Shown here piece after piece: positions 23,376 to 32,957 of a stretch of DNA of 64,000 nucleotides. Position numbers and translations under genes: made by a program. This DNA comes from Candidatus Poribacteria bacterium (lineage in GTDB: Bacteria; Poribacteria; WGA-4E; WGA-3G): assembly GCA_022825825.1 (NCBI GenBank), contig JAJDWA010000016.1, forward strand, positions 1-64,000, written 5' to 3'. Below the pieces are notes generated by a model that ran no database searches, was not told where the DNA came from, and was given only the letters and a program-made list of their open reading frames with translations. Every line of letters begins with the position of its first letter. Within the stretch, counting starts at the first letter, position 1.

Positions 23376-24734
23376 ATGGACAATTGGACGACACAACTTA
23401 CAAATCAAGATTGCAAAATTGAAAACGTTAAAGTTATAGATTTACGCGTGCCTACATCCGATACACTGCTTGGCTCAGATCCATTTCACAAAAAACCGAA
23501 CTATTCCGCAGTGTTAACCACTATAGAAACAGACACTGGACATCAAGGAATATCCGTTGCTTTCACTGCTGGTGCGGGAAACGACTGGATCGCTTACGGT
23601 GTTAAAGACCTTGCACAACTTGTAACCAACATGCAAGTTGAGACTTTTGTAAACGATCCAGGTGCGTTTTTTCGGCTTCTCGTTGATCATCACCAGTTAC
23701 GATGGCTTGCAGATGGGGTTAATCGGATGGCAATCGGCAGTATTGTCAATGCAATGTGGGACCTCTGGGCGAAATTGGTTGAAAAACCGCTCTGGAAACT
23801 TCTTGTTGATTTACCACCAGAGAAAATTGTGCAGTGCATCGATTGGCGGTATCTGCGAGATGCGTTGACACCTGATGAAGCAGAACAGATTCTTATCGGA
23901 CATTGGGACAGTCGCGACACCCGTGAACAGACGCTCCGTCAAAAGGGTCCGAAGGCATATTCCACTGCCGGTTGGCTCGGTTTAACGGACGCACAAATCA
24001 TTGAAACTGTAAATCAGGTAAAAGCAGCAGGGCTTGATTGCTTCAAGATGAAAGTTGGGCAGGATTTGGATTTTGACAAAAAACGACTCGCTTTCATAAG
24101 AGAAGTAATTGGTGAAGAAGCACATTTGATGCTGGATGCAAATCAGGTGTGGGGTGTTGACGAAGCAATCGCTCACATGAAAGAACTGATAGAATTCAGA
24201 CCGACATGGATTGAAGAACCGACCGCGCGAGATGATGTTCTCGGTTTTGTGAAAATTACACGTGCATTAGAAAAATACAACATAGGCGTTGCCGCAGGGG
24301 AACAGGTGCCGTCACCTGTCATCTTCAAGCAGTTGATAACAAGCGGTGCTATCCAATTCTGTCAGATTGATGCAACGCGTCTCGGTGGTGTTAATGATGT
24401 CCTGGCAGTTATTCTGATGGCGGCAAAGTACAGGGTGCCTGTCTGTCCGCACGGCGGCGGCATCGGTTTATGTAATATGATCCAGCATTATGCCTTGTGG
24501 GACCAAATCTACGTTGCGGCACACTCTGGGACACAGGTGGTAGAATATCTGAATTTTCTGCAAGATGAGGTATTCATTGAACCGATTAAGATTAGCAATG
24601 GTGCATACATCGCACCGACGGTGCCGGGCTGGGGACTTGAGATGTCCCCTGATTTCGTTGAGAAGCATGTCTATCCCATAGGTTCTGTCTGGCAAGGCAG
24701 AGAGGCATCTGGCGGGATTACGTTTTTGGCATAA
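23376..24734 (+). CDS. Enolase-superfamily sugar-acid dehydratase, L-fuconate dehydratase-like
   Basis: 452 residues, the length of L-fuconate dehydratases. Mandelate-racemase subgroup residues: the Lys pair in CFKMKVG, metal ligands in LDANQVW, WIEEPT and GEQ, and the catalytic His in CPHGGGIGL, with LCNMIQHYAL and VEYLNFLQDE following as in the L-fuconate branch. The reaction would give 2-keto-3-deoxy-L-fuconate. AAAGGAG precedes the ATG. An HpcH/HpaI aldolase lies 340 bases downstream on the other strand and could split the product. Specificity is inferred from the motif; a related acid-sugar substrate is possible. Confidence 0.87.
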   Translation: MDNWTTQLTNQDCKIENVKVIDLRVPTSDTLLGSDPFHKKPNYSAVLTTIETDTGHQGISVAFTAGAGNDWIAYGVKDLAQLVTNMQVETFVNDPGAFFRLLVDHHQLRWLADGVNRMAIGSIVNAMWDLWAKLVEKPLWKLLVDLPPEKIVQCIDWRYLRDALTPDEAEQILIGHWDSRDTREQTLRQKGPKAYSTAGWLGLTDAQIIETVNQVKAAGLDCFKMKVGQDLDFDKKRLAFIREVIGEEAHLMLDANQVWGVDEAIAHMKELIEFRPTWIEEPTARDDVLGFVKITRALEKYNIGVAAGEQVPSPVIFKQLITSGAIQFCQIDATRLGGVNDVLAVILMAAKYRVPVCPHGGGIGLCNMIQHYALWDQIYVAAHSGTQVVEYLNFLQDEVFIEPIKISNGAYIAPTVPGWGLEMSPDFVEKHVYPIGSVWQGREASGGITFLA

Positions 24735-24758
24735 TTGCCTTAGCACGTAAAAAATGGT

Positions 24759-25052
24759 CTAATCATCAGGCTCTTGCTGCGGATTTAACTGCTTTTTAAT
24801 ATCTGTCAATGTGTCGTTCATGTCCGACAGAATTATTAAAACCTCGCAGATGATTCGCAGAATAACCGGAATTAAAACAAACCAAAAAATCGGTAATAAG
24901 AGAAGTCCGTACCAAAATTTGAATCCAAATAATCGGTAATTTTGTACAATTTGGTAGACACCTGCAATGAAGCAAAAATAAAGGCTAATCCGAAACAGAA
25001 TAGGGATGATGGCTGGGATTAACATCCTTTTAAATTTCAGAAAATCTTTCAT
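24759..25052 (-). CDS. Small DUF4282-like membrane protein
   Basis: 97 residues from ATG 25052, where GGAG has a six-base spacing (an ATG at 25064 contains that site). Two transmembrane segments (about 17-37 and 48-72), the second ending RIICEVLIILSDMNDTL, which matches the DUF4282 pattern of an R-x-x-x-E-x-x-I-x-L tail before a cytoplasmic helix. Function of the family is not known. It is the last gene of a minus-strand run, 24 bases after the aldolase gene. Confidence 0.72.
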   Translation of the reverse strand: MKDFLKFKRMLIPAIIPILFRISLYFCFIAGVYQIVQNYRLFGFKFWYGLLLLPIFWFVLIPVILRIICEVLIILSDMNDTLTDIKKQLNPQQEPDD

Positions 25053-25076
25053 GTGAATCTCCATTTTAAACTAAGA

Positions 25077-25832
25077 TCAAATTTTTACACTCTCTGCCCG
25101 TTGTTTATATTCCGCCGCACCCGATGAAATCCATCCGCCGACACCAACAAGTAGAAACTGCACACCTGCCTTGACATATTTCTCAACGGTATTATCCAGT
25201 GCCAGTGTGCCAGCGGTCCGTCCAGCATCTTGGATACGTGCCAATGCCGTATCAATGGTGTTTTGCACATCCGGGTGTTCAAGATTACCGATATGTCCCA
25301 TTGATGTCGCCAAATCCGATGGTGCTACAAAAAACACATCTATATGGTCAACAGTGAGAATCTCGTCCAAGTTGTTAACGGCAACAATATCTTCAATGAG
25401 CACAACGAGCAAAGTTTGTGCATTGGCAATGTCAAAATAGTTGTCCACACCGTACCCTTGGCGGCTTGTGAACATACCGCGATGTCCAATAGGCGCAAAC
25501 TTCCCGCCATCAACAACGTTTTGTGCTTCTGATTTTGTGTTGACGTGTGGTACGACGATACCCATTGCTCCGCAATCCAAGGTGCGATAAATCAGTGCTT
25601 GATCGTTACGATTGACACGCACTACAGATGTCATATCCCACAAATCACATGCACGTGTGAGATTACCAAGGTTTGTAGCGTCTACATTCCCATGTTCGCC
25701 TTCTAACCACGCACCATCAAACCCATTGGGACCGAAAGCATCAATATCATCTGCGTTTGTCAGTCCCGCGATAATATATGCGAGGTCTCCATTTGCTAAT
25801 TTCTGTTTAACCTGATTGGGTCTTATTTCCAT
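25077..25832 (-). CDS. HpcH/HpaI family aldolase
   Basis: Class II pyruvate-type aldolase or lyase, 251 residues. Visible: GAWLEGEHG, VVRVNRND with the substrate Arg, DCGAMGIVVPHV, the GHRGMF loop, metal ligands in LIEDIVAV and APSDLATSMG. These are the residues of 2-keto-3-deoxy sugar acid aldolases. Next to a fuconate-dehydratase-like gene, a role in cleaving 2-keto-3-deoxy-fuconate or -rhamnonate is plausible. It lies 13 bases after the ceramidase-like gene. Confidence 0.88.
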   Translation of the reverse strand: MEIRPNQVKQKLANGDLAYIIAGLTNADDIDAFGPNGFDGAWLEGEHGNVDATNLGNLTRACDLWDMTSVVRVNRNDQALIYRTLDCGAMGIVVPHVNTKSEAQNVVDGGKFAPIGHRGMFTSRQGYGVDNYFDIANAQTLLVVLIEDIVAVNNLDEILTVDHIDVFFVAPSDLATSMGHIGNLEHPDVQNTIDTALARIQDAGRTAGTLALDNTVEKYVKAGVQFLLVGVGGWISSGAAEYKQRAESVKI

Positions 25833-25845
25833 TATCTTCTCTCTT

Positions 25846-27177
25846 TCAGTTATTGGATTTTACGAGGAATTCTGCTGGTAGCACTTGATGTACTGTATCA
25901 ATTACCAATTGCTCAACACCGGGGGCAAACCGTGTAGGTTGACCGAAATAGATCATTGCCCCGCCACCTTCGTATCCGCCTTCAGCTAACACCCGCTCCG
26001 ATGGGATATAACCGGGGAATGCGTTTGCGTAAGCACCGACCCATAATCTTGTATTATCAAACTCTTTTTTTAAGCGCAGTGAAAAATCTACCACCACCTC
26101 ACTTGCGAGGAACACAACAGCTAACGCATCACCGAACGTCCATGCTTGTATCGGATAAGAGATATCGGTCTTAATTGCTTGTCCATTTTCTAACATTTCA
26201 AGATGCTTTTTGGCATGATATCCGATTGCACCGCCTTGTGCTGCTCGTGCCTCCCATTCATCACGGGTTGGCAGTTTATCAAACGGCAAATTCACTCTCT
26301 CAAATACACCTTTAGGCACATCAGAAATACTTTTTGTATCTCTTTCAAGTTGGTGTTTAACCTCTTCTGCGAGTGCCTTTCCGTGTTCTTTTGCATACGC
26401 GAGACGCGTTTCAAAAACCTCTTGCTTTCCTTCCGGCATCGGTCGCATGCGTGACTCTGGGTTGGCATCTGCTCCACATCCAATCGTTATTAGTGCAGTT
26501 ACATTTGGATGTGCTTTCTGGATATCTTCTTGTGCAAATCCTGCCCAGTCTCCACAGATATGGTTATCTGCACCCGCTAACGTTGTGCAATGACAGGCAT
26601 AACTTACCCATACTGCACGTAAAGTCCCCTCTGCATCCGTTATCTGCATCACAGGCAATGAATGATCTACAGGTCCACCTTCCGTTCGTCTATTCTTTGC
26701 AAAACTGAGTTCACCGATGTTCCAAGCTAATCTACACGGTTCCCGCTTTGTAAGTGCTTCCAGTGTAATAGCCTCCATCCAGTTAGTGAGATGACGCGTG
26801 TAACGGTCAATCTTTTCCTGTTCTTCTGGCGAAATATCGGCACTGAAGATGAACGATGCAGAATTTGTTAGGCACGGCGCGCTGTGGGTATGTGTGTAAC
26901 ATGCTACGAAATTCTCTCGCGGGATTCCTGTTTTATTTTTCACGCGTTCGGACACTTCTTCGGTCAATTCATCAGGTAAGCCGCAGTTTTCTACGGTTAT
27001 CATGACCACGGGACCATCGTCATCACTACCGATAGCAAGTGCTTTTGCATATATCCGCTGGATGATTCCCTCGGATTCTGTTCGGCGACTACCGTAGCCG
27101 TTGAGTCGAATCGGGTAATCTGGTGTAATATCTATTTGTGCAACACCAACTTCAATTAGGTTATCTCTGTTTGCCAT
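25846..27177 (-). CDS. Neutral/alkaline ceramidase-like protein
   Basis: 443 residues from ATG 27177, with AGGAGG eight bases upstream. N-terminal VGVAQIDITPDYPIRLNGY and ACYTHTHSAPCL, SYACHCTTL and IGCGADANPES correspond to the zinc-binding N-terminal domain of neutral ceramidases (PF04734). Unlike secreted ceramidases it has no signal peptide and lacks the C-terminal immunoglobulin-like domain, so it is the short version common in environmental bacteria, whose substrate is unknown. It shares a minus-strand run with the HpcH aldolase. Confidence 0.85.
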   Translation of the reverse strand: MANRDNLIEVGVAQIDITPDYPIRLNGYGSRRTESEGIIQRIYAKALAIGSDDDGPVVMITVENCGLPDELTEEVSERVKNKTGIPRENFVACYTHTHSAPCLTNSASFIFSADISPEEQEKIDRYTRHLTNWMEAITLEALTKREPCRLAWNIGELSFAKNRRTEGGPVDHSLPVMQITDAEGTLRAVWVSYACHCTTLAGADNHICGDWAGFAQEDIQKAHPNVTALITIGCGADANPESRMRPMPEGKQEVFETRLAYAKEHGKALAEEVKHQLERDTKSISDVPKGVFERVNLPFDKLPTRDEWEARAAQGGAIGYHAKKHLEMLENGQAIKTDISYPIQAWTFGDALAVVFLASEVVVDFSLRLKKEFDNTRLWVGAYANAFPGYIPSERVLAEGGYEGGGAMIYFGQPTRFAPGVEQLVIDTVHQVLPAEFLVKSNN

Positions 27178-27238
27178 ACACAATTCCTCCTAATTTGGAA
27201 TTTCATTGAGTCTACCTACTGAGTAAGTAAGATACAAT

Positions 27239-29293
27239 TTACAACGCATTCGCTACAGTTACTAAGTCAAGGATATTCACCATACTATCACCATTTAAGT
27301 CTGGTTCAGTCTTACCAAGAGCATTTGCTACAATAACAAGGTCTTGAATGTTCACTACACCATCACCGTTTACATCTGCTGGGTGGGAAGCACCTTTTAG
27401 ATATATCTCACCGTCTAAATCGGGGACTGTATGTTGTTTGGCAATTGCTTTACTGGATACACCACTGACAAACTCAGAGAATTCAATCTTTTGTGCTTTT
27501 CCGCTACGGTTGTAGACTGCCCACCCGTTAGTGAACTCGCGGATAAACAAACCCTCTCGGTTTTTATACAATTGCACTTTATCTCCGATTGGCTTACCAA
27601 GATCGGTATCCCAGAAATCGTACCAGTAATGGTCGTGCTGAATCCCATCGTTGTAGAGTACATAACCATCTGAATGGGTAAGACTCATGGTTGTAAAAAC
27701 ACGCATCCATTTTAAATTTAGCGGACTGTCTGGTAACTCCCCAGTAACACCCCAACCCTCCAAGCAGTTAATCCGAGGTTCTCGTAGATTTTTTTCAGCC
27801 CAAGAGAGCGTGCTTTCAATCTGTTTTAAACCCTTATAAGTATAACCTTCATCATTATCTCTTAGCGTTTCCATGAAGGTGCCGTTAATTGCCCATCCGG
27901 TGCGTGGAATTTTGTTTCTGTTTGTATTGACAAGGATAAGGAAATCATCGCGTACTGCAGCGCGTATACGCTCAATGATAACATCTCGTGCGCTTTGTTC
28001 CGCTGCAAAACCTCTATATCCAGATTCCTCATTTGCACCCCAGGGCCCTTCAGCCGAACCGTCAGCAAGGATAACTCCGTTCTCGTGCCACCAGTCAAAA
28101 AATATACCGTCATAAAGACCGCATTGAGCTACTGCAATCGCCTCGTTAACGATTTTGTCAATTACAATAGGTTTTGTGAAATCTAAGAAAAACGTGCCAG
28201 GCCAGCCAGGGACACGTTCCCCATTTTCATTACGCAGCCAATAAGGTGAATCTTCAGGATGATTTGTTGGATAAGCTTCTCGCATTTGTATGCCAGCGAT
28301 GAAAAGCATGTTTGGATTGTGGGTCAGATATGTGTCACGTAGTTTAATTGCTTGCGTTATGTCCCCCCGAACACGTACGCCTTGTGGCGTGTCCCGAAAA
28401 CGCAGGCCAAATGTCGTCGCATTTGTCAAATAAAGGTCATGAAACGTCATCAATTCCAAAAATGACTTTTCCAGTATATTTTGAATATTACCCCACGCGG
28501 TAAACACTGATGGATAGCTCCTATTTTCCATAAGTGCGTTAATGGAGCGTCTTGGTAAAACACAATCCTGATCGTATTGAAAGACTTTTAGAGATAGCGC
28601 GTCAAGTGGACTGTGATCTGTAATTTTATTCCCTTGAATCCACAATTTTTCCAAATTTGTTAACTTCGCAAGTGGACGAACATCCACAATTTGATTGTAA
28701 CTCAAGTTTAATGCAATGAGTTGTGTCAAATTTCCAAGTGGTGTAACGTCTTTAATCAAATTGTAGCGGATATGCAAATACTTTAACTGCATTAAAGAAG
28801 TAAGCGGCGTGACATCTGATATTTTACAACCGCCAGCGTCAATCGCAATCAAGCTTGTTAGTGCCGCCAAAGGTTCTAAATCAGAAATAGGCGTGCCCCA
28901 GATATATAATGTTTCCAAATTGGTTAACTTCGCAAGCGGCTTCAAATCTTGAACCCGTGTCGACGCAAATGCTAACCATCTTAATTTTGTTAGGTTAGCT
29001 ATCGAACGAATATCGCTTAGCTTAGGGTTATTAGATAAATCAAGTATTTCTAAATTGGTAGCATATTCTAATCCTATAATGTTCGTTATTGCCTGGTCAT
29101 TGGCTTTCAATCGCGTTAACATTTTCAGGTGTGAAGGTGTTAATGGTACTGCATTAGGAATACTGATCTCTTCACGGATGACTTGTTCCAAATTCTTATC
29201 TGGCATATCAACTACCTCAACATCCTGCGCCAAGACATCCGCACTAAAGATAAGCACTAACAAGAAAGGCAAACACATAAATATTCGTTTCAT
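27239..29293 (-). CDS. Secreted LRR plus glycosidase-like protein with C-terminal dockerin-like repeats
   Basis: 684 residues. Signal peptide 1-22 (ending VLAQD). Residues ~40-245 are internalin-type leucine-rich repeats (LTNLETLYIWGTPISDLEPL and similar units of about 22). Residues ~260-630 look like a TIM-barrel glycoside-hydrolase-like domain with acidic candidates in GIFFDWWHENG and FMETLRDNDEG, a composition common in uncharacterised putative glycosidases. The end (about 640-684) has two EF-hand dockerin-type units, DVNGDGVVNIQDL and DLNGDSMVNILDL. Dockerins normally bind cohesins; similar tails are widespread in Poribacteria. Likely surface attached. The order LRR-glycosidase-dockerin is unusual. 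Confidence 0.85.
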   Translation of the reverse strand: MKRIFMCLPFLLVLIFSADVLAQDVEVVDMPDKNLEQVIREEISIPNAVPLTPSHLKMLTRLKANDQAITNIIGLEYATNLEILDLSNNPKLSDIRSIANLTKLRWLAFASTRVQDLKPLAKLTNLETLYIWGTPISDLEPLAALTSLIAIDAGGCKISDVTPLTSLMQLKYLHIRYNLIKDVTPLGNLTQLIALNLSYNQIVDVRPLAKLTNLEKLWIQGNKITDHSPLDALSLKVFQYDQDCVLPRRSINALMENRSYPSVFTAWGNIQNILEKSFLELMTFHDLYLTNATTFGLRFRDTPQGVRVRGDITQAIKLRDTYLTHNPNMLFIAGIQMREAYPTNHPEDSPYWLRNENGERVPGWPGTFFLDFTKPIVIDKIVNEAIAVAQCGLYDGIFFDWWHENGVILADGSAEGPWGANEESGYRGFAAEQSARDVIIERIRAAVRDDFLILVNTNRNKIPRTGWAINGTFMETLRDNDEGYTYKGLKQIESTLSWAEKNLREPRINCLEGWGVTGELPDSPLNLKWMRVFTTMSLTHSDGYVLYNDGIQHDHYWYDFWDTDLGKPIGDKVQLYKNREGLFIREFTNGWAVYNRSGKAQKIEFSEFVSGVSSKAIAKQHTVPDLDGEIYLKGASHPADVNGDGVVNIQDLVIVANALGKTEPDLNGDSMVNILDLVTVANAL

Positions 29294-29304
29294 TTTACCG
29301 TTTT

Positions 29305-30222
29305 CTACTCCACTTCCATAGCATCAGCAAAAACATCTTCAAGCGAATGCCGGACCTCGCGCAATTGACGGAGTTGGACACCTGTTTCATGTGCCAATTT
29401 AAAAAAGAACGTCCCTTCTGTCTGTTCTTGTTCTTTTGATGTCACGCGGACGTGACCATCTGGTCGTAATTCAGTGTCGTAAGGATAACTTTCTAAAGCA
29501 GCAACGTAAGCATCACGGTCACCAACAATTTTCAGGTCAAACGCTTGTCCGTGATTTTTTCTCAGTTCTTCTATGTTTCCTTGAACAACAAGACTTCCAT
29601 GAGAGAGTGCCATTACATGCTGACATGCGGACTCTACATCAGGTAACAGATGTGAGGATAGCAGCACATCTATTCCTTTATCCGCTGAAATATCTTTAAC
29701 AAGTTCAAGCATTTCCTCTCTGCCAGTTGTATCCATCCCATTCGTTGGTTCGTCAAGCAGTAGTAATTTCGGATCATGCACTAATGCTTGTGCTAACTTA
29801 ACACGTTGCCGCATCCCTGCTGAATATCCGCTTATGGGGCGGTAACGCTCTTCATCAACACCGACATAATATAAGACTTCGTGTGCACGCTGCATCGCAT
29901 CACGAGACGGCATGCCACAGAGTTGACCTGCATAAGCGACCAATTGAACAGCATTCATCTGCGGGATTAAGCAGTCGTCTTCGGGTAAATAGCCGATCTG
30001 TTGCCGAATAGGCACTTGTTCTGTTTGCACATCCAGTCCAAACACTTTTGCTTCCCCTCGGGTTGGATTTATAAAACCGAGCAGCATCTTAATTAGTGTA
30101 CTTTTTCCAGCACCGTTAGGGCCAAGCAATCCGATTGCACCACTCCCTAATTCTACCGAAAGGTCGTCTAACGCGGGGTTAGTGCCAAAAAAGACTGAGA
30201 CGTTTTTTATTTCAATTAGCAT
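29305..30222 (-). CDS. ABC-2 type transporter ATP-binding protein
   Basis: 305 residues. Walker A GPNGAGKST (about 35-43), Q loop in QIGYLPED, signature YSAGMRQR (about 134-141), Walker B LLLLDEPTNGMD, H loop LSSHLL; a C-terminal extension follows as in CcmA/NatA types that work with ABC-2 permeases. No permease lies next to it: upstream is alr, downstream the LRR protein (11 bases away). Another ATPase of this class starts at 63417. Cargo unknown. Confidence 0.93.
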   Translation of the reverse strand: MLIEIKNVSVFFGTNPALDDLSVELGSGAIGLLGPNGAGKSTLIKMLLGFINPTRGEAKVFGLDVQTEQVPIRQQIGYLPEDDCLIPQMNAVQLVAYAGQLCGMPSRDAMQRAHEVLYYVGVDEERYRPISGYSAGMRQRVKLAQALVHDPKLLLLDEPTNGMDTTGREEMLELVKDISADKGIDVLLSSHLLPDVESACQHVMALSHGSLVVQGNIEELRKNHGQAFDLKIVGDRDAYVAALESYPYDTELRPDGHVRVTSKEQEQTEGTFFFKLAHETGVQLRQLREVRHSLEDVFADAMEVE

Positions 30223-30228
30223 TTTATA

Positions 30229-31344
30229 TTATGAATAAATTCGGTTCACGCGTTTTGCAATACTTGTCAAAATTTCATACGGAATTGTATTGGCTCGGTT
30301 AGCTACTTCATAAATTGTTATTTCTTCGCTTCCCTGTTTTCCAATTAGGACAACTTCGTCACCTACTGCTACATTATCTGAAGACTCTAACTGAACTACC
30401 ATTATGTCCATGCAGATAAGTCCGATTATCGGGCAGCGTTTCCCACCGATTAACACCTCACCAACACCTGAAAGTGGTCGCGGATAGCCATCGCCAAAGC
30501 CAACTTGTATCCCCGCCACACGAGTTCGAGACGGTGCGTGATATGTCAGTCCGTAACTTACACCTTCTCCCTGTTGAACAAAATCGATCCATCCGACACG
30601 TGCCTTCCACGTCAGCGCAGGTTGCAACGGAATCGGTTTTTCGTTTGCTGGATAGATTCCATATAAACTCAAGCCGGGACGCACAGTGCCTAAATGAGAT
30701 TCAGGGATTGCCAATGTTGCCGCGCTATTTGCGGCATGTTTGATTCGCACATTCGGAACGTTTGTAAGCACGGAAAAAAAACGGTTGAGTTGGACGTGCG
30801 CGAAACTTTTATCGGCTTCATCGGCAGTTGCAAAGTGTGTAAAAATACCCTCAACCTCAAGATGCGGTAGTGTATTTAGTTTTTTCAAGAACGCTGCAGC
30901 TTCGGTGTAACGAATCCCACATCGATTTATCCCAGTATTAACATCAACGTGCACCTTTACTTTTTCTGTGGATGCCTGTTGTGATCGGGACTTACTATCT
31001 TCAACAACTTTGTTCAATTTTTGTGCCAGAGTGAAATTATCAACTGCTGGAGTCAGGCGATATGCGACAATATCCTCTGCAAAGCCTGGCAATGGACTAA
31101 AAAGAATAAGAATAGGTTCTTGAATGCCTGCCTCACGCAGTTCTATGGCTTCCGCAACCGTTGCCACCGCAAACATATCTGCAATTGTTCTCAATGCCTC
31201 TGCTACAGGAATAGCACCGTGTCCGTAGGCATCTGCTTTCACAACGGCAACTAACTGCCCTCCTGTGTGTGCTTTTATCGATGCAGCGTTGGCTTGAATA
31301 GCGTTTAAATCAACTTCTACGTGTGCTTGAATGCTCGCGTCCAA
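30229..31344 (-). CDS. alr: Alanine racemase
   Basis: PLP enzyme making D-alanine for peptidoglycan. 371 residues if it starts at TTG 31344, which has AGGA eight bases upstream and lies 16 bases after the previous gene; a TTG at 31395 would overlap that gene by 35 bases. No ATG is available. VEVDLNAI opens the family pattern, the PLP Lys is in VVKADAYGHG, and the second base Tyr is in GVSYGLTY. It ends six bases from the ABC ATPase gene. Confidence 0.95.
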   Translation of the reverse strand: MDASIQAHVEVDLNAIQANAASIKAHTGGQLVAVVKADAYGHGAIPVAEALRTIADMFAVATVAEAIELREAGIQEPILILFSPLPGFAEDIVAYRLTPAVDNFTLAQKLNKVVEDSKSRSQQASTEKVKVHVDVNTGINRCGIRYTEAAAFLKKLNTLPHLEVEGIFTHFATADEADKSFAHVQLNRFFSVLTNVPNVRIKHAANSAATLAIPESHLGTVRPGLSLYGIYPANEKPIPLQPALTWKARVGWIDFVQQGEGVSYGLTYHAPSRTRVAGIQVGFGDGYPRPLSGVGEVLIGGKRCPIIGLICMDIMVVQLESSDNVAVGDEVVLIGKQGSEEITIYEVANRANTIPYEILTSIAKRVNRIYS

Positions 31345-31360
31345 AGTAATTTCCTGTGTG

Positions 31361-32113
31361 TTAACGAATCTCGGATATTGTGCCTTCGACTCCAATCAAT
31401 GTCAGTTTTCGCAGCAACCAAGCATCTTCCATAACGTTGACGACCTCCAGCGTAAGGGAAAGTTCATAGTTGCCCGGTGCAGTAAGAATTCGCGAGACAT
31501 CTACGTCATCTGCGATCAATAACGGTTCAGCGGGCTGCACGGCACCGATTGCGCGATTTCTAATAACTGGTGTCCCGTTGAGAGCTATTGTCAAAAACGC
31601 GCCTGCACGTGCTGTGTCTTGTAGTATTTCATATCGCAATGTGATGTTATCACGGAATAACTCTTCTACGTTCAATTGATATGTCAGGGTCTGCGTGAAG
31701 GTGTTCCCTTGCCAATAACGGTTCGGCATCGCAACAATCGCATGACCGATATGTACCTCAATCCGAATATCAGCCCGTGCTGTTACTATGCCACCAGAGA
31801 CTTCAAGGGTAATCGTATAAGTGCCGGCGGATTCAGGAGCAACATAAACAACGTTTTCGCCACTACCTACAATCCTTCCAGCGCTTGCTTGCCATTCGTA
31901 AACCAGCGCAGCTGAATCTCCAGAATAATTTACCGTTGCTTTGATGGTTGTAGTATCACCGATATTGAGCGTTTGGGACTCGGATTCTAAATCAATATCA
32001 AGCATCTCCTCGTCTATGCTTAGCAAATTGCTTGTATCGCAAGCTGATATTAGACCGATTGCACACATTAGACAGAGGATTTGGAGATATGATAGAAGTT
32101 CTTGGGTTTTCAT
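31361..32113 (-). CDS. Ig-like lipoprotein
   Basis: 250 residues from ATG 32113. The signal sequence is about 17 hydrophobic residues and ends in the lipobox LISAC (Cys25). A single Ig/PKD-like beta-sandwich follows (about 40-120: AALVYEWQASAGRIVGSG, GTYTITLEVSG), then a second, all-beta domain without recognised family. Probably anchored in a membrane facing the periplasm or outside. No Shine-Dalgarno is present and a -10 box (TATAAT) lies six bases upstream, so the mRNA may be leaderless. The next gene downstream is alr. Confidence 0.78.
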   Translation of the reverse strand: MKTQELLSYLQILCLMCAIGLISACDTSNLLSIDEEMLDIDLESESQTLNIGDTTTIKATVNYSGDSAALVYEWQASAGRIVGSGENVVYVAPESAGTYTITLEVSGGIVTARADIRIEVHIGHAIVAMPNRYWQGNTFTQTLTYQLNVEELFRDNITLRYEILQDTARAGAFLTIALNGTPVIRNRAIGAVQPAEPLLIADDVDVSRILTAPGNYELSLTLEVVNVMEDAWLLRKLTLIGVEGTISEIR

Positions 32114-32119
32114 ATTGAT

Positions 32120-32149
32120 ATTATACCATAATTTGAAGTAATTAGTTAA
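32120..32149 (-). promoter_or_regulatory. Promoter for a leaderless lipoprotein mRNA
   Basis: Minus strand TTAACT (32149-32144), 18-base spacer, TATAAT (32125-32120). Transcription would begin close to the A of the ATG at 32113. It overlaps the end of potC. Confidence 0.5.
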
Positions 32150-32919
32150 CTCGTTTGTGTGTTTCGCCCTCGAAACCACAGGAATAGCAAGATGAGGACG
32201 ATCGAATTGACCAATAACATCGTTGAAATGGCGTTAAGCTCTGGTGTAAGACCAAACTTAAGACTGGAATAGATATGGACTGACAACGTTGTAGATCCAA
32301 CGCCTGCGGTAAAGAACGTAATCACAAAGTCGTCTATTGAGAGCGTGAAGGCGAGCAGTGCACCACCGATGATGCCGGGCGCGATAAGCGGGAACGTAAT
32401 CAGCCAAAATGTCTGCCACCGATTTGCACCAAGATCAAGTGCTGCTTCCTCTATTGTGTCGTCGTAACCCTCCAAACGCGCGCGGACAACTATTGTAATG
32501 TATGCAATATTGAAGACTACGTGCGCTAAAATCACAGATGTTAACCCACGCGGAAATTTGACCTGCACATAAAATGTCAACAACGCAATCGCTAAAACAA
32601 TATCAGGAATAATGAGTGGCAGGTAGAGAACACGGGTTAAGGCGGCGCGAATCCGAAACCGATGTTTTTCTATTGCGAGTGCCGCAGCAGTTCCGATGAT
32701 GGTTGAGATGAAAGTTGCAACCCCTGCAATTATCAAACTATTTTTACAGGCGCGCCATACACCAGGATTCTTAAACATTTTCGCATACCAACCGAGTGAG
32801 AACCCTTCCCAAACCGCAATCTGATCGCCACTATTAAATGAGAATAGAACAACGACCAAGATAGGAATATAAAGAAAAAGAAAAACTAATATGATATTGA
32901 TTTCAAGAAGTCGTTTCAT
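32146..32919 (-). CDS. potC: Spermidine/putrescine-type ABC permease PotC
   Basis: 257 residues from ATG 32919 (GTG 32937 is an alternative). Six transmembrane segments and the EAA loop EEAALDLGANRWQTFW of binding-protein-dependent permeases. N-terminal SFNSGDQIAVWEGFSLGWY and SIDDFVITFF are typical of PotC. It follows potB with a gap that holds a GGCACACG/CGTGTGCC palindrome (32931-32947). The partner ATPase and substrate-binding protein are missing around it. Confidence 0.9.
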   Translation of the reverse strand: MKRLLEINIILVFLFLYIPILVVVLFSFNSGDQIAVWEGFSLGWYAKMFKNPGVWRACKNSLIIAGVATFISTIIGTAAALAIEKHRFRIRAALTRVLYLPLIIPDIVLAIALLTFYVQVKFPRGLTSVILAHVVFNIAYITIVVRARLEGYDDTIEEAALDLGANRWQTFWLITFPLIAPGIIGGALLAFTLSIDDFVITFFTAGVGSTTLSVHIYSSLKFGLTPELNAISTMLLVNSIVLILLFLWFRGRNTQTS

Positions 32920-32957
32920 TGAAAGTAGTAGGCACACGCCGTGTGCCGTAACCTTGA

